64,000 bases of DNA from Euzebya sp. (GCF_964222135.1 NZ_CAXQBR010000104.1:1-64000), one strand, 5' to 3'. Counted from the first letter of the stretch, positions 18,835 through 30,700 are shown. The notes: generated by a model not told the origin, from the sequence alone. Program-made: numbers and translations.

Positions 18835-18846
18835 ACTGTAGCGCGG

Positions 18847-20901
18847 TCAGCCCGCGACGAGGCCCTCCACGAGGTGCGGCGGCACCGGGTCGTAGCGGTC
18901 GTGGACGGCGGTGAACCGCGCCCGGCCGTGCGTGGCCGACCGCAGGTCGACGGCGTAGCGGACGATCTCCGCGGTCGGCACCTGGGCCACGATGACGACC
19001 TCGTCATGGGTGTCGCCCTGCTCGGTGCCCGTCAGCTGGCCGCGGCGCTGCTGCAGGTCGCCCATGACCTCCCCCTGCAGCTCGACGGGCACGGTGACCT
19101 CGACGTGGCTGATCGGCTCGAGCACCACGACCCCGGCCTGCGGCAGCGCCTCGCGGAGCGCGATCGATCCGGCGACCTTGAAGCTCATCTCGTCGGAGTC
19201 GACAGAGTGGTACTTGCCGTCGAGCACGGTCGCGGACACGTCGACGAGGGGGAAGCCGTGCAGGCCGCCGCGGGCCATGGACTCCTCGATGCCGGCGCCG
19301 ACGGCGGGGATCAAGCCCTTCGGGATCGCGCCGCCCACGACCGCCGAGTCGAAGCTGAAGCCGGTGCCCTGGGGGAGCGGCTCGAAGCGGACCTCGGCGA
19401 TGGCGAACTGGCCGCGGCCGCCGGACTGCTTCTTGTGCTTGCCCTCGGCGGTCACGGTGCGGGTGATCGTCTCCCGGTAGGCGATGCGCACCGGCTCGGT
19501 CTCCACCGACACCCCGTAGCGCCGGGCGATCCGGTCGAGGACGACCTGGATCTGCATCTCGCCGGTGCCCCAGAGGACCGTCTGGTGGGTCTCGTCGTTG
19601 CGCTCGAGGACCAATGAGCGGTCCTCCGCCATCACCTTGCCGAGCGCGGCGAAGAGCTTGTCCTCCTCACCGGTGCTCGCGGCGTGGATCGCGACGCCGT
19701 GCACCGCGGCCGGCGGGTCGGGCAGCAGGGCCTGCCACCCCCGGGCGGTGTCGCACAGCGTGTCCCCGGTGCGGACGTCCCCCAGCTTGGTCGCCGCGGC
19801 GATGTCCCCGGCCTGCACCGTCGACACCGGCTCGTGGTCGGCGCCGCGCAGCCGCACCACCCCGTGGAACCGCTCCTTGTCGCCGGTGCGCGAGTTGATC
19901 AGCACGTCGTCTGCGTGCAGCGTGCCGCTCAGGACCTTGAAGGTGGTGATCTGCCCGACGTAGTCGTCGGATCGCGTGGCGAACGCCAGGACCACCAGGG
20001 GCCCGTCGGGGTCGGCGGGCACGACCATCTGCTCCTCGCCGATGCGGACCGGCGCGCCGGGCAGGTCCGCCGGGGCGGGCCCGACGTGGCAGATGAACTC
20101 CATCAGCCTGTCCACCCCGACCGGGCCGGTCGCCGACCCCACCAGCACGGGGAACACCTCGCCGGCGTCGACCCCGTCGTGGAGGGCCCGCTCGAGCTCC
20201 TCCGCGGTCGGCTCCTCACCCTCCAGGTAGCGCTCCAGCAGGTCGTCCTCGGTCGCGACGACGTCCTCGACCAGCTGCTCGTGCGCCGCGTGCTCGGCCT
20301 CGGCGATCTCCGGCGGGATGGCGTCGGACTCCTCGGCCTGGCCGGAGTCGTAGAGGAAGACGTGCTCGGTGAGCAGGTCGGCCACGCCGTGGAAGGCGGC
20401 CTGCTCGCCGATGGGCAGCTCGATGAGCTCGACGCCCTGGCCGAACCGGGCGCGGATGTCGGCCAGGATCACCTCGAAGGGGTCGCGCGCGCGATCCATC
20501 TTGTTGATGAAGACCATGCGGGGGACGCCCATGCGGGCGGCCGTCCGCCATTGCAGGACGTCGTCGGGCTGCACGCCCGCGGTCGCGTCGATCACGAACA
20601 CCGCCAGGTCGGCGACCGCCAGGCCGATGGCGGCGTCGTCGACGAAGTCCGCGTAGCCGGGGGTGTCGATCAGGTTGATCCGGTGGTCCCCGATCTCGAG
20701 GGGCGCCATCCCGAGGTCGAGGGACTGGGTGCGCCGGTGCTCCTCGGGGTCCGCGTCCGTGACCGTCGTGCCGTCCTCCACCCGTCCCAGGCGCTGTATG
20801 AGACCCGCGCGGAACAGCATGGCCTCGACCAGCGAGGTCTTCCCGTTCCCCGAGTGGCCCACCAGAGCCACGTTCCTGATACGGCCGGTTGGGACTCCCA
20901 T
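18847..20901 (-). CDS. Elongation factor G-like GTPase (EF-G2)
   Basis: 684-aa translational GTPase of the FusA2/EF-G2 class. The ATG at 20901 follows GGAGG by 8 nt. G motifs: GHSGNGKTS near residues 14-22 (canonical EF-G has AHxDxGKT), DTPGYADF, NKMDR; domains II-V follow with AEGKHKKQSGGRGQFA in domain IV. The variant P-loop and the many substitutions argue that this is not the housekeeping FusA. Function of such paralogues is unclear; some bind ribosomes without promoting translocation. Confidence 0.93.
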   Translation of the reverse strand: MGVPTGRIRNVALVGHSGNGKTSLVEAMLFRAGLIQRLGRVEDGTTVTDADPEEHRRTQSLDLGMAPLEIGDHRINLIDTPGYADFVDDAAIGLAVADLAVFVIDATAGVQPDDVLQWRTAARMGVPRMVFINKMDRARDPFEVILADIRARFGQGVELIELPIGEQAAFHGVADLLTEHVFLYDSGQAEESDAIPPEIAEAEHAAHEQLVEDVVATEDDLLERYLEGEEPTAEELERALHDGVDAGEVFPVLVGSATGPVGVDRLMEFICHVGPAPADLPGAPVRIGEEQMVVPADPDGPLVVLAFATRSDDYVGQITTFKVLSGTLHADDVLINSRTGDKERFHGVVRLRGADHEPVSTVQAGDIAAATKLGDVRTGDTLCDTARGWQALLPDPPAAVHGVAIHAASTGEEDKLFAALGKVMAEDRSLVLERNDETHQTVLWGTGEMQIQVVLDRIARRYGVSVETEPVRIAYRETITRTVTAEGKHKKQSGGRGQFAIAEVRFEPLPQGTGFSFDSAVVGGAIPKGLIPAVGAGIEESMARGGLHGFPLVDVSATVLDGKYHSVDSDEMSFKVAGSIALREALPQAGVVVLEPISHVEVTVPVELQGEVMGDLQQRRGQLTGTEQGDTHDEVVIVAQVPTAEIVRYAVDLRSATHGRARFTAVHDRYDPVPPHLVEGLVAG

Positions 20902-21039
20902 GGCACGAACCTCCGCAGACGCCTCTGGCGAAACCTGAGCGTAACGAACGGTGCCGCAGGTGGGGAGGGGGAGATCACGTCGTTCGACCCCCTCCGTCCG
21001 GGCCGATCGTCCCGTCGGTCCGCTGCTGGGATCGCGCCG

Positions 21040-21087
21040 ATCCTCGCCGTCAGGCGAGGGAGGCCCCGATCGCGCCCGACCTCGCCG
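21040..21087. repeat. Intergenic repeat element, copy 2
   Basis: About 85% identical to 7866-7913, sharing GGCGAGG and AGGCCCCGATCGCGCC. It lies in the 243-nt gap between the divergent EF-G2 and exonuclease genes. The rest of this gap shows a TACGGT -10-like sequence at 21107-21112 but no other gene. Confidence 0.55.
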
Positions 21088-21144
21088 ACCCTCCGCGGCC
21101 CGGGCTACGGTTGTCGAGGTCCCACCGGCACCCGCGGAGCCCCC

Positions 21145-22053
21145 ATGTACGTGCACCTCGTGGACGGCACCTTCGAGCTGTTCCGCCACCACCACGCGCC
21201 CAACAACGACGACCCCGAGCGCGGGGCCGTCCGCGGCGTCCTGCGGTCGATGGTGTGGCTGCTCGAGCGCGGTGGTCCCGACGACATCCCGGCCACCCAC
21301 GTCGGGGTCGCCACCGATCACGTCATCGAGAGCTTCCGCAACGCCCTGTGGCCGACCTACAAGTCGTCGGCCGGCGTGCCCCCGGAGCTGCTCGACCAGT
21401 TCACCCCGCTCGAGGACGCCCTCAGGGCGCTCGGGCTGGTGGTCTGGGCCATGGAGGAGCTGGAGGCCGACGACGCGCTGGCCGCCGCGGCGGCGCAGGC
21501 GGATGCCGACGACCGGGTGGCCAAGGTGATCATCGCCACGCCCGACAAGGACCTCGGCCAGTGCGTCCGCGGCGACCGGGTCATCCAGTGGGACCGGATG
21601 CGGGGCACCACGCGCGACGCCGACGGCGTGTTCGACAAGACCGGCGTCACGCCTGCGCAGATCCCCGACTGGCTCGGGCTGGTGGGCGATTCCGCCGACG
21701 GCTTCCCCGGCCTGCCCGGGTTCGGGGCGAAGACCGCCGCGGCGCTGCTGACCCGCTTCGGCCACATCGACGACATCCCCGACGACCACGCGGCGTGGGG
21801 GAAGGTGCGCGGGGCCGCGAAGCTCGCCGGCGTGCTGCGCGAGAACCGCCAGGAGGCCCTGCTGTTCCGCACGATCGCCACGCTGGTGGACGACGCGGAC
21901 CTGGGCACGACCGTCGACGACCTGGAGTGGACCGGCCCGACGCTCGACTTCGAGGCCATCTGCGCCGAGTACGACTGCGACGATCTCCTCGACCGGGTGG
22001 CCGCGCTCCGCGACGGCGGCGCACCGCAGACCCAGGCCGAGCTGCCGCTCTAG
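21145..22053 (+). CDS. 5'-3' exonuclease (FEN1/PolI N-terminal domain-like)
   Basis: 302 aa from ATG 21145. Stand-alone structure-specific 5' nuclease related to the N-terminal domain of DNA polymerase I. It has the acidic metal-binding residues in MEELEADDAL near residue 105-114 and in TPDKDLGQCV, and the helix-hairpin-helix segment VGDSADGFPGLPGFGAKTA near 185-203. No polymerase domain is attached. The next gene starts at the base directly after its stop, so the two may be co-transcribed. Confidence 0.92.
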   Translation: MYVHLVDGTFELFRHHHAPNNDDPERGAVRGVLRSMVWLLERGGPDDIPATHVGVATDHVIESFRNALWPTYKSSAGVPPELLDQFTPLEDALRALGLVVWAMEELEADDALAAAAAQADADDRVAKVIIATPDKDLGQCVRGDRVIQWDRMRGTTRDADGVFDKTGVTPAQIPDWLGLVGDSADGFPGLPGFGAKTAAALLTRFGHIDDIPDDHAAWGKVRGAAKLAGVLRENRQEALLFRTIATLVDDADLGTTVDDLEWTGPTLDFEAICAEYDCDDLLDRVAALRDGGAPQTQAELPL

Positions 22054-23136
22054 ATGGCCGCCTCGCTGACCCCCGACCCCGTCACGACGATCACCACCGA
22101 GGACTACCACACCGGCGGCGAGCCCTTCCGCATCGTCACGGGCGGCGTCCCGGAGCCGGAGGGGTCCACGGTGGCCGAGCGCCGGCTGTGGGCGGTCGAG
22201 CACCTCCAGGACGTCCGCCGCCTCTTGGTGAACGAGCCCCGCGGCCACGCGGACATGTACGGGTGCATCGTCACCCCGCCCGACGACGACGGTGCCGACC
22301 TCGGCTGCCTCTTCTTCCACAACGACGGGTTCTCCACCGCCTGCGGGCACGGGACGATCGCCCTCGCGACGTGGGCCGTCGAGACCGGCAGGGTCCGCGC
22401 GACCGCCGGGGAGGGGGAGGTGCGGATGGTGATCGACGTGCCGTCCGGCCGCCTCCCGGTGCGGATCCCGTTGGACGACGACGGCCGTCCCGCCGGCGTC
22501 GTCTTCCGCAACGTGCCCTCGTTCGTCGCGGGCGCGCAGATCATCGAGCACGGCGGCCAGCACCTGGCGGTGACCGTGGCGTTCGGCGGCGCCTTCTACG
22601 GGATCGTCGACGCCGGGCTGGCGGGGCTGCGGGTCGTCCCCGAGGAGCTCGGCGCGATCATCGCCCTCGCACGCGACCTGAAGGCCGAGCTGAACCGGAC
22701 GCCGTGGGTCCACCCCGAGGATCCGCGGCTGTCGGGCATCTACGGGATCATCGTCGTCGACGAGCCCGATCCCGACGACCCGCCGCTCGAGGAGGTGCGG
22801 GTGCGGCTCGGGGACCCCGCCGAGGCGGTCGTGGTCCAGCGGAACGTGACCGTCTTCGCCGACGGCGAGGTCGACCGCTCCCCCACCGGCAGCGGCACCT
22901 CCGCCCGCCTCGCCGCCCTGCACGAACTCGACGACCTGCCGGCCGGTGCGGTGCTGGTGAACCGGTCGATCGTCGGCTCGGTCATGCTCGGCGTCGTCGA
23001 GGACGACGAGCCGGTCATGGTCGGACCGCACCGCGGCTACTCCACGCTGGTCGCCGGCCAGGCGTTCCGGACCGGCAGCCACACCTTCACCCTCGACCCC
23101 CGCGACCCCTTCGCGACGGGGTTCCTGCTGCGCTGA
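22054..23136 (+). CDS. Proline racemase family protein, probable trans-3-hydroxy-L-proline dehydratase
   Basis: 360 aa, ATG immediately after the exonuclease stop. The first catalytic Cys is present in STACGHGTIAL near residue 102. The second, which in proline racemases and hydroxyproline epimerases sits in SPCGTGTSA, is Thr here (DRSPTGSGTSARL). That Cys-to-Thr change is the known hallmark of trans-3-hydroxy-L-proline dehydratases, which yield a pyrroline carboxylate. Substrate DFN and DxG segments look intact. No hydroxyproline transport or reductase genes are adjacent, apart from the downstream MFS carrier, which might import or export the substrate. Confidence 0.88.
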   Translation: MAASLTPDPVTTITTEDYHTGGEPFRIVTGGVPEPEGSTVAERRLWAVEHLQDVRRLLVNEPRGHADMYGCIVTPPDDDGADLGCLFFHNDGFSTACGHGTIALATWAVETGRVRATAGEGEVRMVIDVPSGRLPVRIPLDDDGRPAGVVFRNVPSFVAGAQIIEHGGQHLAVTVAFGGAFYGIVDAGLAGLRVVPEELGAIIALARDLKAELNRTPWVHPEDPRLSGIYGIIVVDEPDPDDPPLEEVRVRLGDPAEAVVVQRNVTVFADGEVDRSPTGSGTSARLAALHELDDLPAGAVLVNRSIVGSVMLGVVEDDEPVMVGPHRGYSTLVAGQAFRTGSHTFTLDPRDPFATGFLLR

Positions 23137-23152
23137 TCCCTCACCGGCCGGG

Positions 23153-23158
23153 TAGCGT
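23153..23158 (+). promoter_or_regulatory. Leaderless-type -10 element of the MFS gene
   Basis: TAGCGT followed by 7 nt and then CTG at 23166. The same TANNNT-to-start spacing is seen before several other genes in this window, which supports CTG as the first codon of a leaderless mRNA. Confidence 0.45.
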
Positions 23159-23165
23159 CCCGGCC

Positions 23166-24368
23166 CTGCGCCGCTCCTCCGCCAGCCGGGCCCTCGGGCT
23201 CGTGCTCTTCGCCGTCGCGTTCGGGACCAACGTCCCGACGCCGCTGCTGCTGCGCTACCGGGAGGTCCTCGACCTCTCCCCCACCGTCCTGACCGCGATC
23301 TTCGGCGTGTACGCGGCCGGCCTCGTGCCGACCCTGTTCGTGGCCGGGCCGGCGTCGGACCGGTACGGCCGGCGGGCGGTCGTGCTGCCGTTCACCGTCG
23401 TCGCGGTCCTCGCCTCGGCGGTGTTCCTCGGCGCGTCCTCGTCCCTCCCCCTCCTGCTGATGGGCCGGCTGCTGCAGGGCGCGGTGTCCGGGGCGGTGTT
23501 CAGCGTCGGCAGCGCGTGGATGGGCGAGCTCGTCGAGGACCCGGGGACCGCTGCGCGGCGGGCGACGACGGCGCTCAGCCTGGGCTTCGCGCTCGGGCCG
23601 CTGACGGCCGGTCTGCTCGGCCAGTGCGCACCCGGGCCGCTGGTCGTGCCGTACCTCGTCCACCTCGGCCTGCTGGCCGCCGGCCTGGTGGTGCTGCGCG
23701 GGGTGCCCGAGACGTTGCGGATCCGCCGCCCCGATGCGCCGCTCGTCAACCTCGGCGTGCCGCCGGCCGCGCGTGCGCCGTTCCTGGCCTTCGCGGTCCC
23801 CGCCGGGTTGTGCGTCTTCGCGTTCCCGTCGGTGTCGGTGACCGTCCTCCCCCTCGGGTTGCAACAGGCGATGCCCGGGCTCGACGTGGCCGTCACCGGG
23901 GTGGTCGCCGGCGTCACGATGCTCTCGGGCGTGCTGGTCCAGCAGGTCGCGCGGCGCACGGATCCGACGAGGGCAGCGCCGCTCGGCGCCGCCGCGGGCA
24001 CGGTCGGCGTCGCGGTGGGGCTCATCGGGATCCTGCTCGACGCCCCCTGGCTGCTGCTGCCGGCCGCGGTGCTGCTCGGCTGCGGGTACGGGCTGACCCT
24101 CGCGTCCGGCCTCGGCGCCACCCAGCTGCTGGCCGCCGCAGACGCCCGCGGTGCGCTGACGTCGACGTTCTACGCGGTCGCGTACCTCGGCTTCGGCGTC
24201 CCGCTCGTCATGGCCGCCGTCAGCGACGGGACCGACTTCATCGGGTCCCTCGTCGGCCTGCTCGGCGTCGGCGTGGCGCTCGCGGCGGTCCTGGCCGTGG
24301 GCCCGGGCCGCCGCCACCTCGAGCGGCGGCGACCCGGAGCGACCTACTCGGCGGGGGCGGCCAGGTAG
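23166..24368 (+). CDS. Major facilitator superfamily transporter
   Basis: About 400 aa with 12 predicted helices; the MFS motif A region is visible as GPASDRYGRRAVVLPF after helix 2 and GRLLQGAVSGAVFSVGSAW in helix 4. Substrate unknown. The start is unusual: no ATG/GTG exists before helix 1, and the first GTG (23202) would cut into it. CTG at 23166 lies 7 nt after a TAGCGT -10 and keeps a short basic N-terminus RRSSASRALG, so it is my choice. The 3' end overlaps the convergent CWB2 gene by 25 nt. Confidence 0.85.
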   Translation: MRRSSASRALGLVLFAVAFGTNVPTPLLLRYREVLDLSPTVLTAIFGVYAAGLVPTLFVAGPASDRYGRRAVVLPFTVVAVLASAVFLGASSSLPLLLMGRLLQGAVSGAVFSVGSAWMGELVEDPGTAARRATTALSLGFALGPLTAGLLGQCAPGPLVVPYLVHLGLLAAGLVVLRGVPETLRIRRPDAPLVNLGVPPAARAPFLAFAVPAGLCVFAFPSVSVTVLPLGLQQAMPGLDVAVTGVVAGVTMLSGVLVQQVARRTDPTRAAPLGAAAGTVGVAVGLIGILLDAPWLLLPAAVLLGCGYGLTLASGLGATQLLAAADARGALTSTFYAVAYLGFGVPLVMAAVSDGTDFIGSLVGLLGVGVALAAVLAVGPGRRHLERRRPGATYSAGAAR

Positions 24369-26875
24369 ACGTCGGGGTCGACGTCCTCGCCGTCGAGGAG
24401 GCTGAACGACGAGATGGTGTCGAACAGGACCGAGCCGTCATCGGCGACCTGGACCCGGCCGGGGCAGTTGTTGGCCCCGACGACGGGACCCACGTCGACG
24501 CGCTCGGCGTCGCCGGTCGCCAGGTCGACCCGCACGGTGCCGCAGGCGCCGTCACCGGGACCTCGGGGCGCCGCGCCGGTGGAGAACGCCGCCCAGCTGC
24601 CGTCCGGGCTGACCGTCGGGCGGTTCGCGCCGCCGGTGGGCACCCCGGCGTCGTCGACGCTGATGGCCCGGGTCTGGTCGGCTGCACGGTCGCGGACGTA
24701 GACGTCGGCGTCCGGGGCCTCGTCACCCTCGGCCAGACCCGTCGCGTCGGTCGCGAACACGACGACCTGGCCGTCGGCGCTGATCCCCAGCCGCCCCGCG
24801 TCGTTGAAGTCCTCGGTCGACGTCTGCGCGCCGCCGGTCGCGACGGAGGCGATCTCGAGGGTGCCGCTCGCGATCTCGTAGGTGTAGACGTCGGTGCCCT
24901 CATCGGTGTCCGCGTCGATCAGGGGCAGGTCGGTGTAGAAGGCGATGGTCGAGCCGTCGTCGCTCAGCGCCGGCGTGCCGACCCCGCTGCCGTCGCCGAA
25001 CGGGGTGCCGTCGGGCAGGGTCACCGCGCCGGTCTCCCCGGTCGTGCGGTCGTGCCACAGGATGCCGAACCCCGACGCGCCGGAGAACTGGCCCCGGTAG
25101 GACACGACCGTGCCGTCGTCGGAGATGTCGATGTTCGACGGCTTGCTGATCGGCGTGCCGTCCAGGTCGTAGGAGACCAGCTCGACCGAGCCGTCCGACA
25201 GGTCGTGGACGTACCCGGAGGTGAGGAACCCGCCGCCGGGGGCGTCGGGGTCGAGGCCCGTGTCCGGTGAGGTGAAGACCACGTACCCGGCGCTCGCGAC
25301 GTTCGGCGGGCCGTCGCTGAAGGTGATGCCGGCGGCGGCGGGCTGGCCGTCCGCGTCGACGTCGACGAGCGTGACCTCCCGGCCCGCCGGCGTCTGGCGG
25401 ACCGCGTAGACGTGCCGCAGACCGTCGGACTCGCCCTCGACGACCTCGCCGTCGGACACGAAGGCCATCAGCGACCCGTCAGCCGAGATGGCCGGGTAGT
25501 CCCCGCCGGCGGCGGTGCCGTCGGCACCGAGGGACACGAGGGACAGGTCGGACACGCCATAGGTGGCCGTGGTCGTCTGCACCGCCCCGTTCGGCAGCTC
25601 GACGCTGATGTCGAGGCCGCAGCCCTCGCTCGCGGCGGTGATGACCACGTCGACCACGCCACCGGACACCGGCACCTCGACGGGCTCCGCGAGGCAGCTG
25701 CCGGCCGCGGTCACCGAGGACGCCGTGCTGCCGGGCAGCGCGACCCGGACCGTCTGGCCGCTCGACACGACCGCGCCCTCCGCGGGCGTGAACACCATCT
25801 CGACCGCCGGCGGCAGGTCCAGGGCGACGCGGGCGTCCTCGCAGACGCCGGGCGCCGTGACGCAGGTCAGCACGGGGAAGCCCGCGACGTCATCGGTGTC
25901 GACCGCGAAGCCGGCGCCGGACAGGAACGCGGTGGTCGCGGGCGGCAGCGCGTCACCGGCGGCCAGGACGATCGGGGCGTCGTTGAGCGCGCTGTGCGCG
26001 GCGGCGGCGAACCCGCCGGCCCACGCGTCCGCCCCCTGCCCCTCGACGAGCAGCACCTGGGCGGCGTCGGCCGCCGTGGGCGCGCCGCGCTTCTCCGCGA
26101 CGGCGGCGGCCGTCGAGGCCCGGTCCGGGCCGGCGAGCCGCTCGGTGGTGATGCCCATGGCGCGGATCTCGGCCTCCACCGCGTCGCTGATCGCCGCGGT
26201 GCCGCCCATGATCTCGACCTGGCGGATGCCCGCGTCGAGCAGGTGCTGGCGCGTCGAACCCGTCAGGCGCTCGGTCTCGGTCAGCAGCACCGGCCAGCGG
26301 TTCTCCGCCGCCATGCCGCCCGCCGCGAGCGCGTCGGCGAACCCCTGCGTCGGGTCGGTCGCCCCCTCGGACGGGAACGCCCGCGCGAGGATCACGGTGT
26401 CGGCCTCAGGGGCGTCCGTGGCCGCGACGGCGACCGCGGTCTCGAAGCGCGAGCCGCCGGCGCGGCGCTCGACGGCGAAGCCCTCGGCGGCCCGCTCGTC
26501 GGCGACCGCCGGGGCGAGCGCGCTCTCACCGCCCAGCAGGATGACCCGCGAGGGGCCCAGGCGGGTCAGCTCGGCGAGGACCCGAGCGGGCACCGGGCCG
26601 TTGCGGGGCACCAGCAGCAGCGGGCTGTCGGCCTGCAGGACGCCCGACGCGAGCGAGTCGGCGAACTCGTCGTCCCGGCCGATCACGACGGTGTCGACGG
26701 ACTGGAAGTCCGTCGCCTCGCTGAGGAGCACGGCGATCTCGGCGTTCGAGATCGGGTCGTCGTCCTTCACGATCGAGGTGGTGTCGGTCGTGGTCGTGGT
26801 GGCCGCCCCCGCGGCGGGGGCCAGGGCCGCCGTGCAGGCGAGCACGGCGAGGAGGGCGAGCAGTCGACGTCGCAT
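24344..26875 (-). CDS. Cell-wall-binding repeat 2 (CWB2) surface protein with C-terminal beta-propeller
   Basis: 843-aa secreted protein from ATG 26875 with a signal peptide ending near AAGAATT. Residues about 45-340 hold CWB2 repeats, with the family phrases VVIGRDDEFADSLASG, VILLGGESAL, ADTVILARAF, VEIMGGTAAISDAVEAEI and ERLAGPDRASTAAAVA. After an Ig-like spacer, the C-terminal half has repeated segments such as ISADGSLMAFVSDG, ISDDGTVVSYRG and VSPDGSWAAFSTG, typical of PD40/WD40-like propellers. CWB2 modules attach proteins non-covalently to the cell wall; the propeller may bind a ligand. Role unknown. Confidence 0.9.
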   Translation of the reverse strand: MRRRLLALLAVLACTAALAPAAGAATTTTTDTTSIVKDDDPISNAEIAVLLSEATDFQSVDTVVIGRDDEFADSLASGVLQADSPLLLVPRNGPVPARVLAELTRLGPSRVILLGGESALAPAVADERAAEGFAVERRAGGSRFETAVAVAATDAPEADTVILARAFPSEGATDPTQGFADALAAGGMAAENRWPVLLTETERLTGSTRQHLLDAGIRQVEIMGGTAAISDAVEAEIRAMGITTERLAGPDRASTAAAVAEKRGAPTAADAAQVLLVEGQGADAWAGGFAAAAHSALNDAPIVLAAGDALPPATTAFLSGAGFAVDTDDVAGFPVLTCVTAPGVCEDARVALDLPPAVEMVFTPAEGAVVSSGQTVRVALPGSTASSVTAAGSCLAEPVEVPVSGGVVDVVITAASEGCGLDISVELPNGAVQTTTATYGVSDLSLVSLGADGTAAGGDYPAISADGSLMAFVSDGEVVEGESDGLRHVYAVRQTPAGREVTLVDVDADGQPAAAGITFSDGPPNVASAGYVVFTSPDTGLDPDAPGGGFLTSGYVHDLSDGSVELVSYDLDGTPISKPSNIDISDDGTVVSYRGQFSGASGFGILWHDRTTGETGAVTLPDGTPFGDGSGVGTPALSDDGSTIAFYTDLPLIDADTDEGTDVYTYEIASGTLEIASVATGGAQTSTEDFNDAGRLGISADGQVVVFATDATGLAEGDEAPDADVYVRDRAADQTRAISVDDAGVPTGGANRPTVSPDGSWAAFSTGAAPRGPGDGACGTVRVDLATGDAERVDVGPVVGANNCPGRVQVADDGSVLFDTISSFSLLDGEDVDPDVYLAAPAE

Positions 26876-26889
26876 GGCAGAGGACCTCG

Positions 26890-26920
26890 TGAGGCAGCCC
26901 GGTTCGCCCCCCCGGCCTCA
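26890..26920. terminator. Possible terminator after aceE
   Basis: TGAGGC at 26890-26895 pairs with GCCTCA at 26915-26920, with extra GC pairing inside. It lies 16 nt beyond the aceE stop and just before the CWB2 gene start on the same strand, so it could end aceE transcripts. No T-tract. Confidence 0.4.
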
Positions 26921-26935
26921 GCGCTGCACCACGCC

Positions 26936-29671
<2,736 letters not shown>

Positions 29672-29873
29672 GTGATGCCCTCCGTACGGGTTTCGGTGCA
29701 CCAGAGCCTATGCGGCGCGGCCACGCCGTCGAGGGGTGCGGACGCGGAGATCCGGTGCTGACAGGTCGGTGACGCGGCTCCCGCCGGACGGTGCGGTCGA
29801 GCCGTCGGTGCGTATCCTCCCCGGACGCGCTCGCGCGCGACGACCGTCCACCCCGGAAGGGACCCCTGAACCG

Positions 29874-30326
29874 ATGCGCTCCACCCGCCGCCTGCTGCCA
29901 GGCCTGCTCCTCGCCCTCGCCGTCCTCGTGGGCGCCTGCAGCCCCTCGGCGCTCGCCTTCACCATCGGTGACTGCGTCAACCTGCCCGACGGGTCCCAGA
30001 TCGACGACTACGAGTCGGTCGATTGCGAGGAGGCCCACGACGCCGAGGTCTTCGCCCTCCCCCAGCACCCCGGCGGCGAGGAGGAGGCGTACCCGGGCGA
30101 GTCCGCGCTGAACGAGCTCGCCCGCGAGCGCTGCGAAGCCGAGTTCGAGCCCTACGTCGGCACCGCGTACGCCGACTCGGCCATCTACTACACCGCGCTG
30201 ACCCCGGGCGAGGAGTCCTGGACCGAGGCGGATGACCGCGAGATCGTCTGCCTGCTGGTCGGCGAGCCGCAGGATGACGGCACCTTCGCCCAGCTCACCG
30301 GCTCGAAGGAGGGGTCGGGCGAGTAG
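29874..30326 (+). CDS. Septum-formation-family lipoprotein
   Basis: 150 aa from ATG 29874, behind GGAAGGG. Signal peptide with lipobox LVGAC (Cys22), then a small extracytoplasmic domain with paired cysteines (GDCVNLPDG, VDCEEAHDAEVFA, ERCEAEF, IVCLLVG) as in the actinobacterial Septum_form family. The family name comes from an association with septation; direct biochemical function is not known. The gene is divergent from aceE and ends 17 nt before the convergent DUF3039 gene. Confidence 0.85.
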   Translation: MRSTRRLLPGLLLALAVLVGACSPSALAFTIGDCVNLPDGSQIDDYESVDCEEAHDAEVFALPQHPGGEEEAYPGESALNELARERCEAEFEPYVGTAYADSAIYYTALTPGEESWTEADDREIVCLLVGEPQDDGTFAQLTGSKEGSGE

Positions 30327-30343
30327 CCGGCCCCGGGTGATGG

Positions 30344-30646
30344 CTACTCGCCGTCGCCGTCCCCGCCACCGCGGCCCTGCATGCGGTCCTTGATCCGCTT
30401 GCAGTCGGGGCACACCGGGTACTTGGACCCGTCGCGGCTGGGCACCCACTTCTTGCCGCACAGCGCCTTGATCGGCACGCCGGTGACCATCGACTCGGTC
30501 ACCTTTGCCCGGGGGTTGCGTCCCCAGACGTAGTGGGCGAAGCGGTCGTGGTCGCCGTCATCGGTGCGGCGGAGCTGCTCGCGCTCCTCGACCCGCGTCA
30601 GCTCGTCGACGTCGGGGACGATCACCGGGGTCTGGGTGTCGCTCAT
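30344..30646 (-). CDS. DUF3039 family protein
   Basis: 100 aa from ATG 30646 with AGGAGG 7 nt upstream. Conserved DUF3039 features are the segment HYVWGRNPRAKVTESMVTG and two cysteine motifs, LCGKKWVPSRDGSKYPVC and CPDCKRIKD, which look like a zinc-binding site. Widespread in Actinomycetota and of unknown function; the zinc site suggests nucleic-acid or protein binding. Divergent from the DUF1028 gene with a 54-nt gap. Confidence 0.92.
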   Translation of the reverse strand: MSDTQTPVIVPDVDELTRVEEREQLRRTDDGDHDRFAHYVWGRNPRAKVTESMVTGVPIKALCGKKWVPSRDGSKYPVCPDCKRIKDRMQGRGGGDGDGE

Positions 30647-30687
30647 CTGGCCCTCCTGGCGCTGTCGAGTCCGCGCCTGCGGGCACC

Positions 30688-30693
30688 TACGGT
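30688..30693 (+). promoter_or_regulatory. Leaderless-type -10 element of the DUF1028 gene
   Basis: TACGGT lies 7 nt before the ATG at 30701, so the mRNA probably starts at the A of the start codon. No Shine-Dalgarno sequence is present. Confidence 0.55.
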
Positions 30694-30700
30694 AGCGGCC

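Noticed and set aside
18847-23082. A 1411-aa leftward protein including EF-G2
   Set aside because: Only the part from 20901 is EF-G2; the rest is antisense to the exonuclease and hydroxyproline dehydratase genes.
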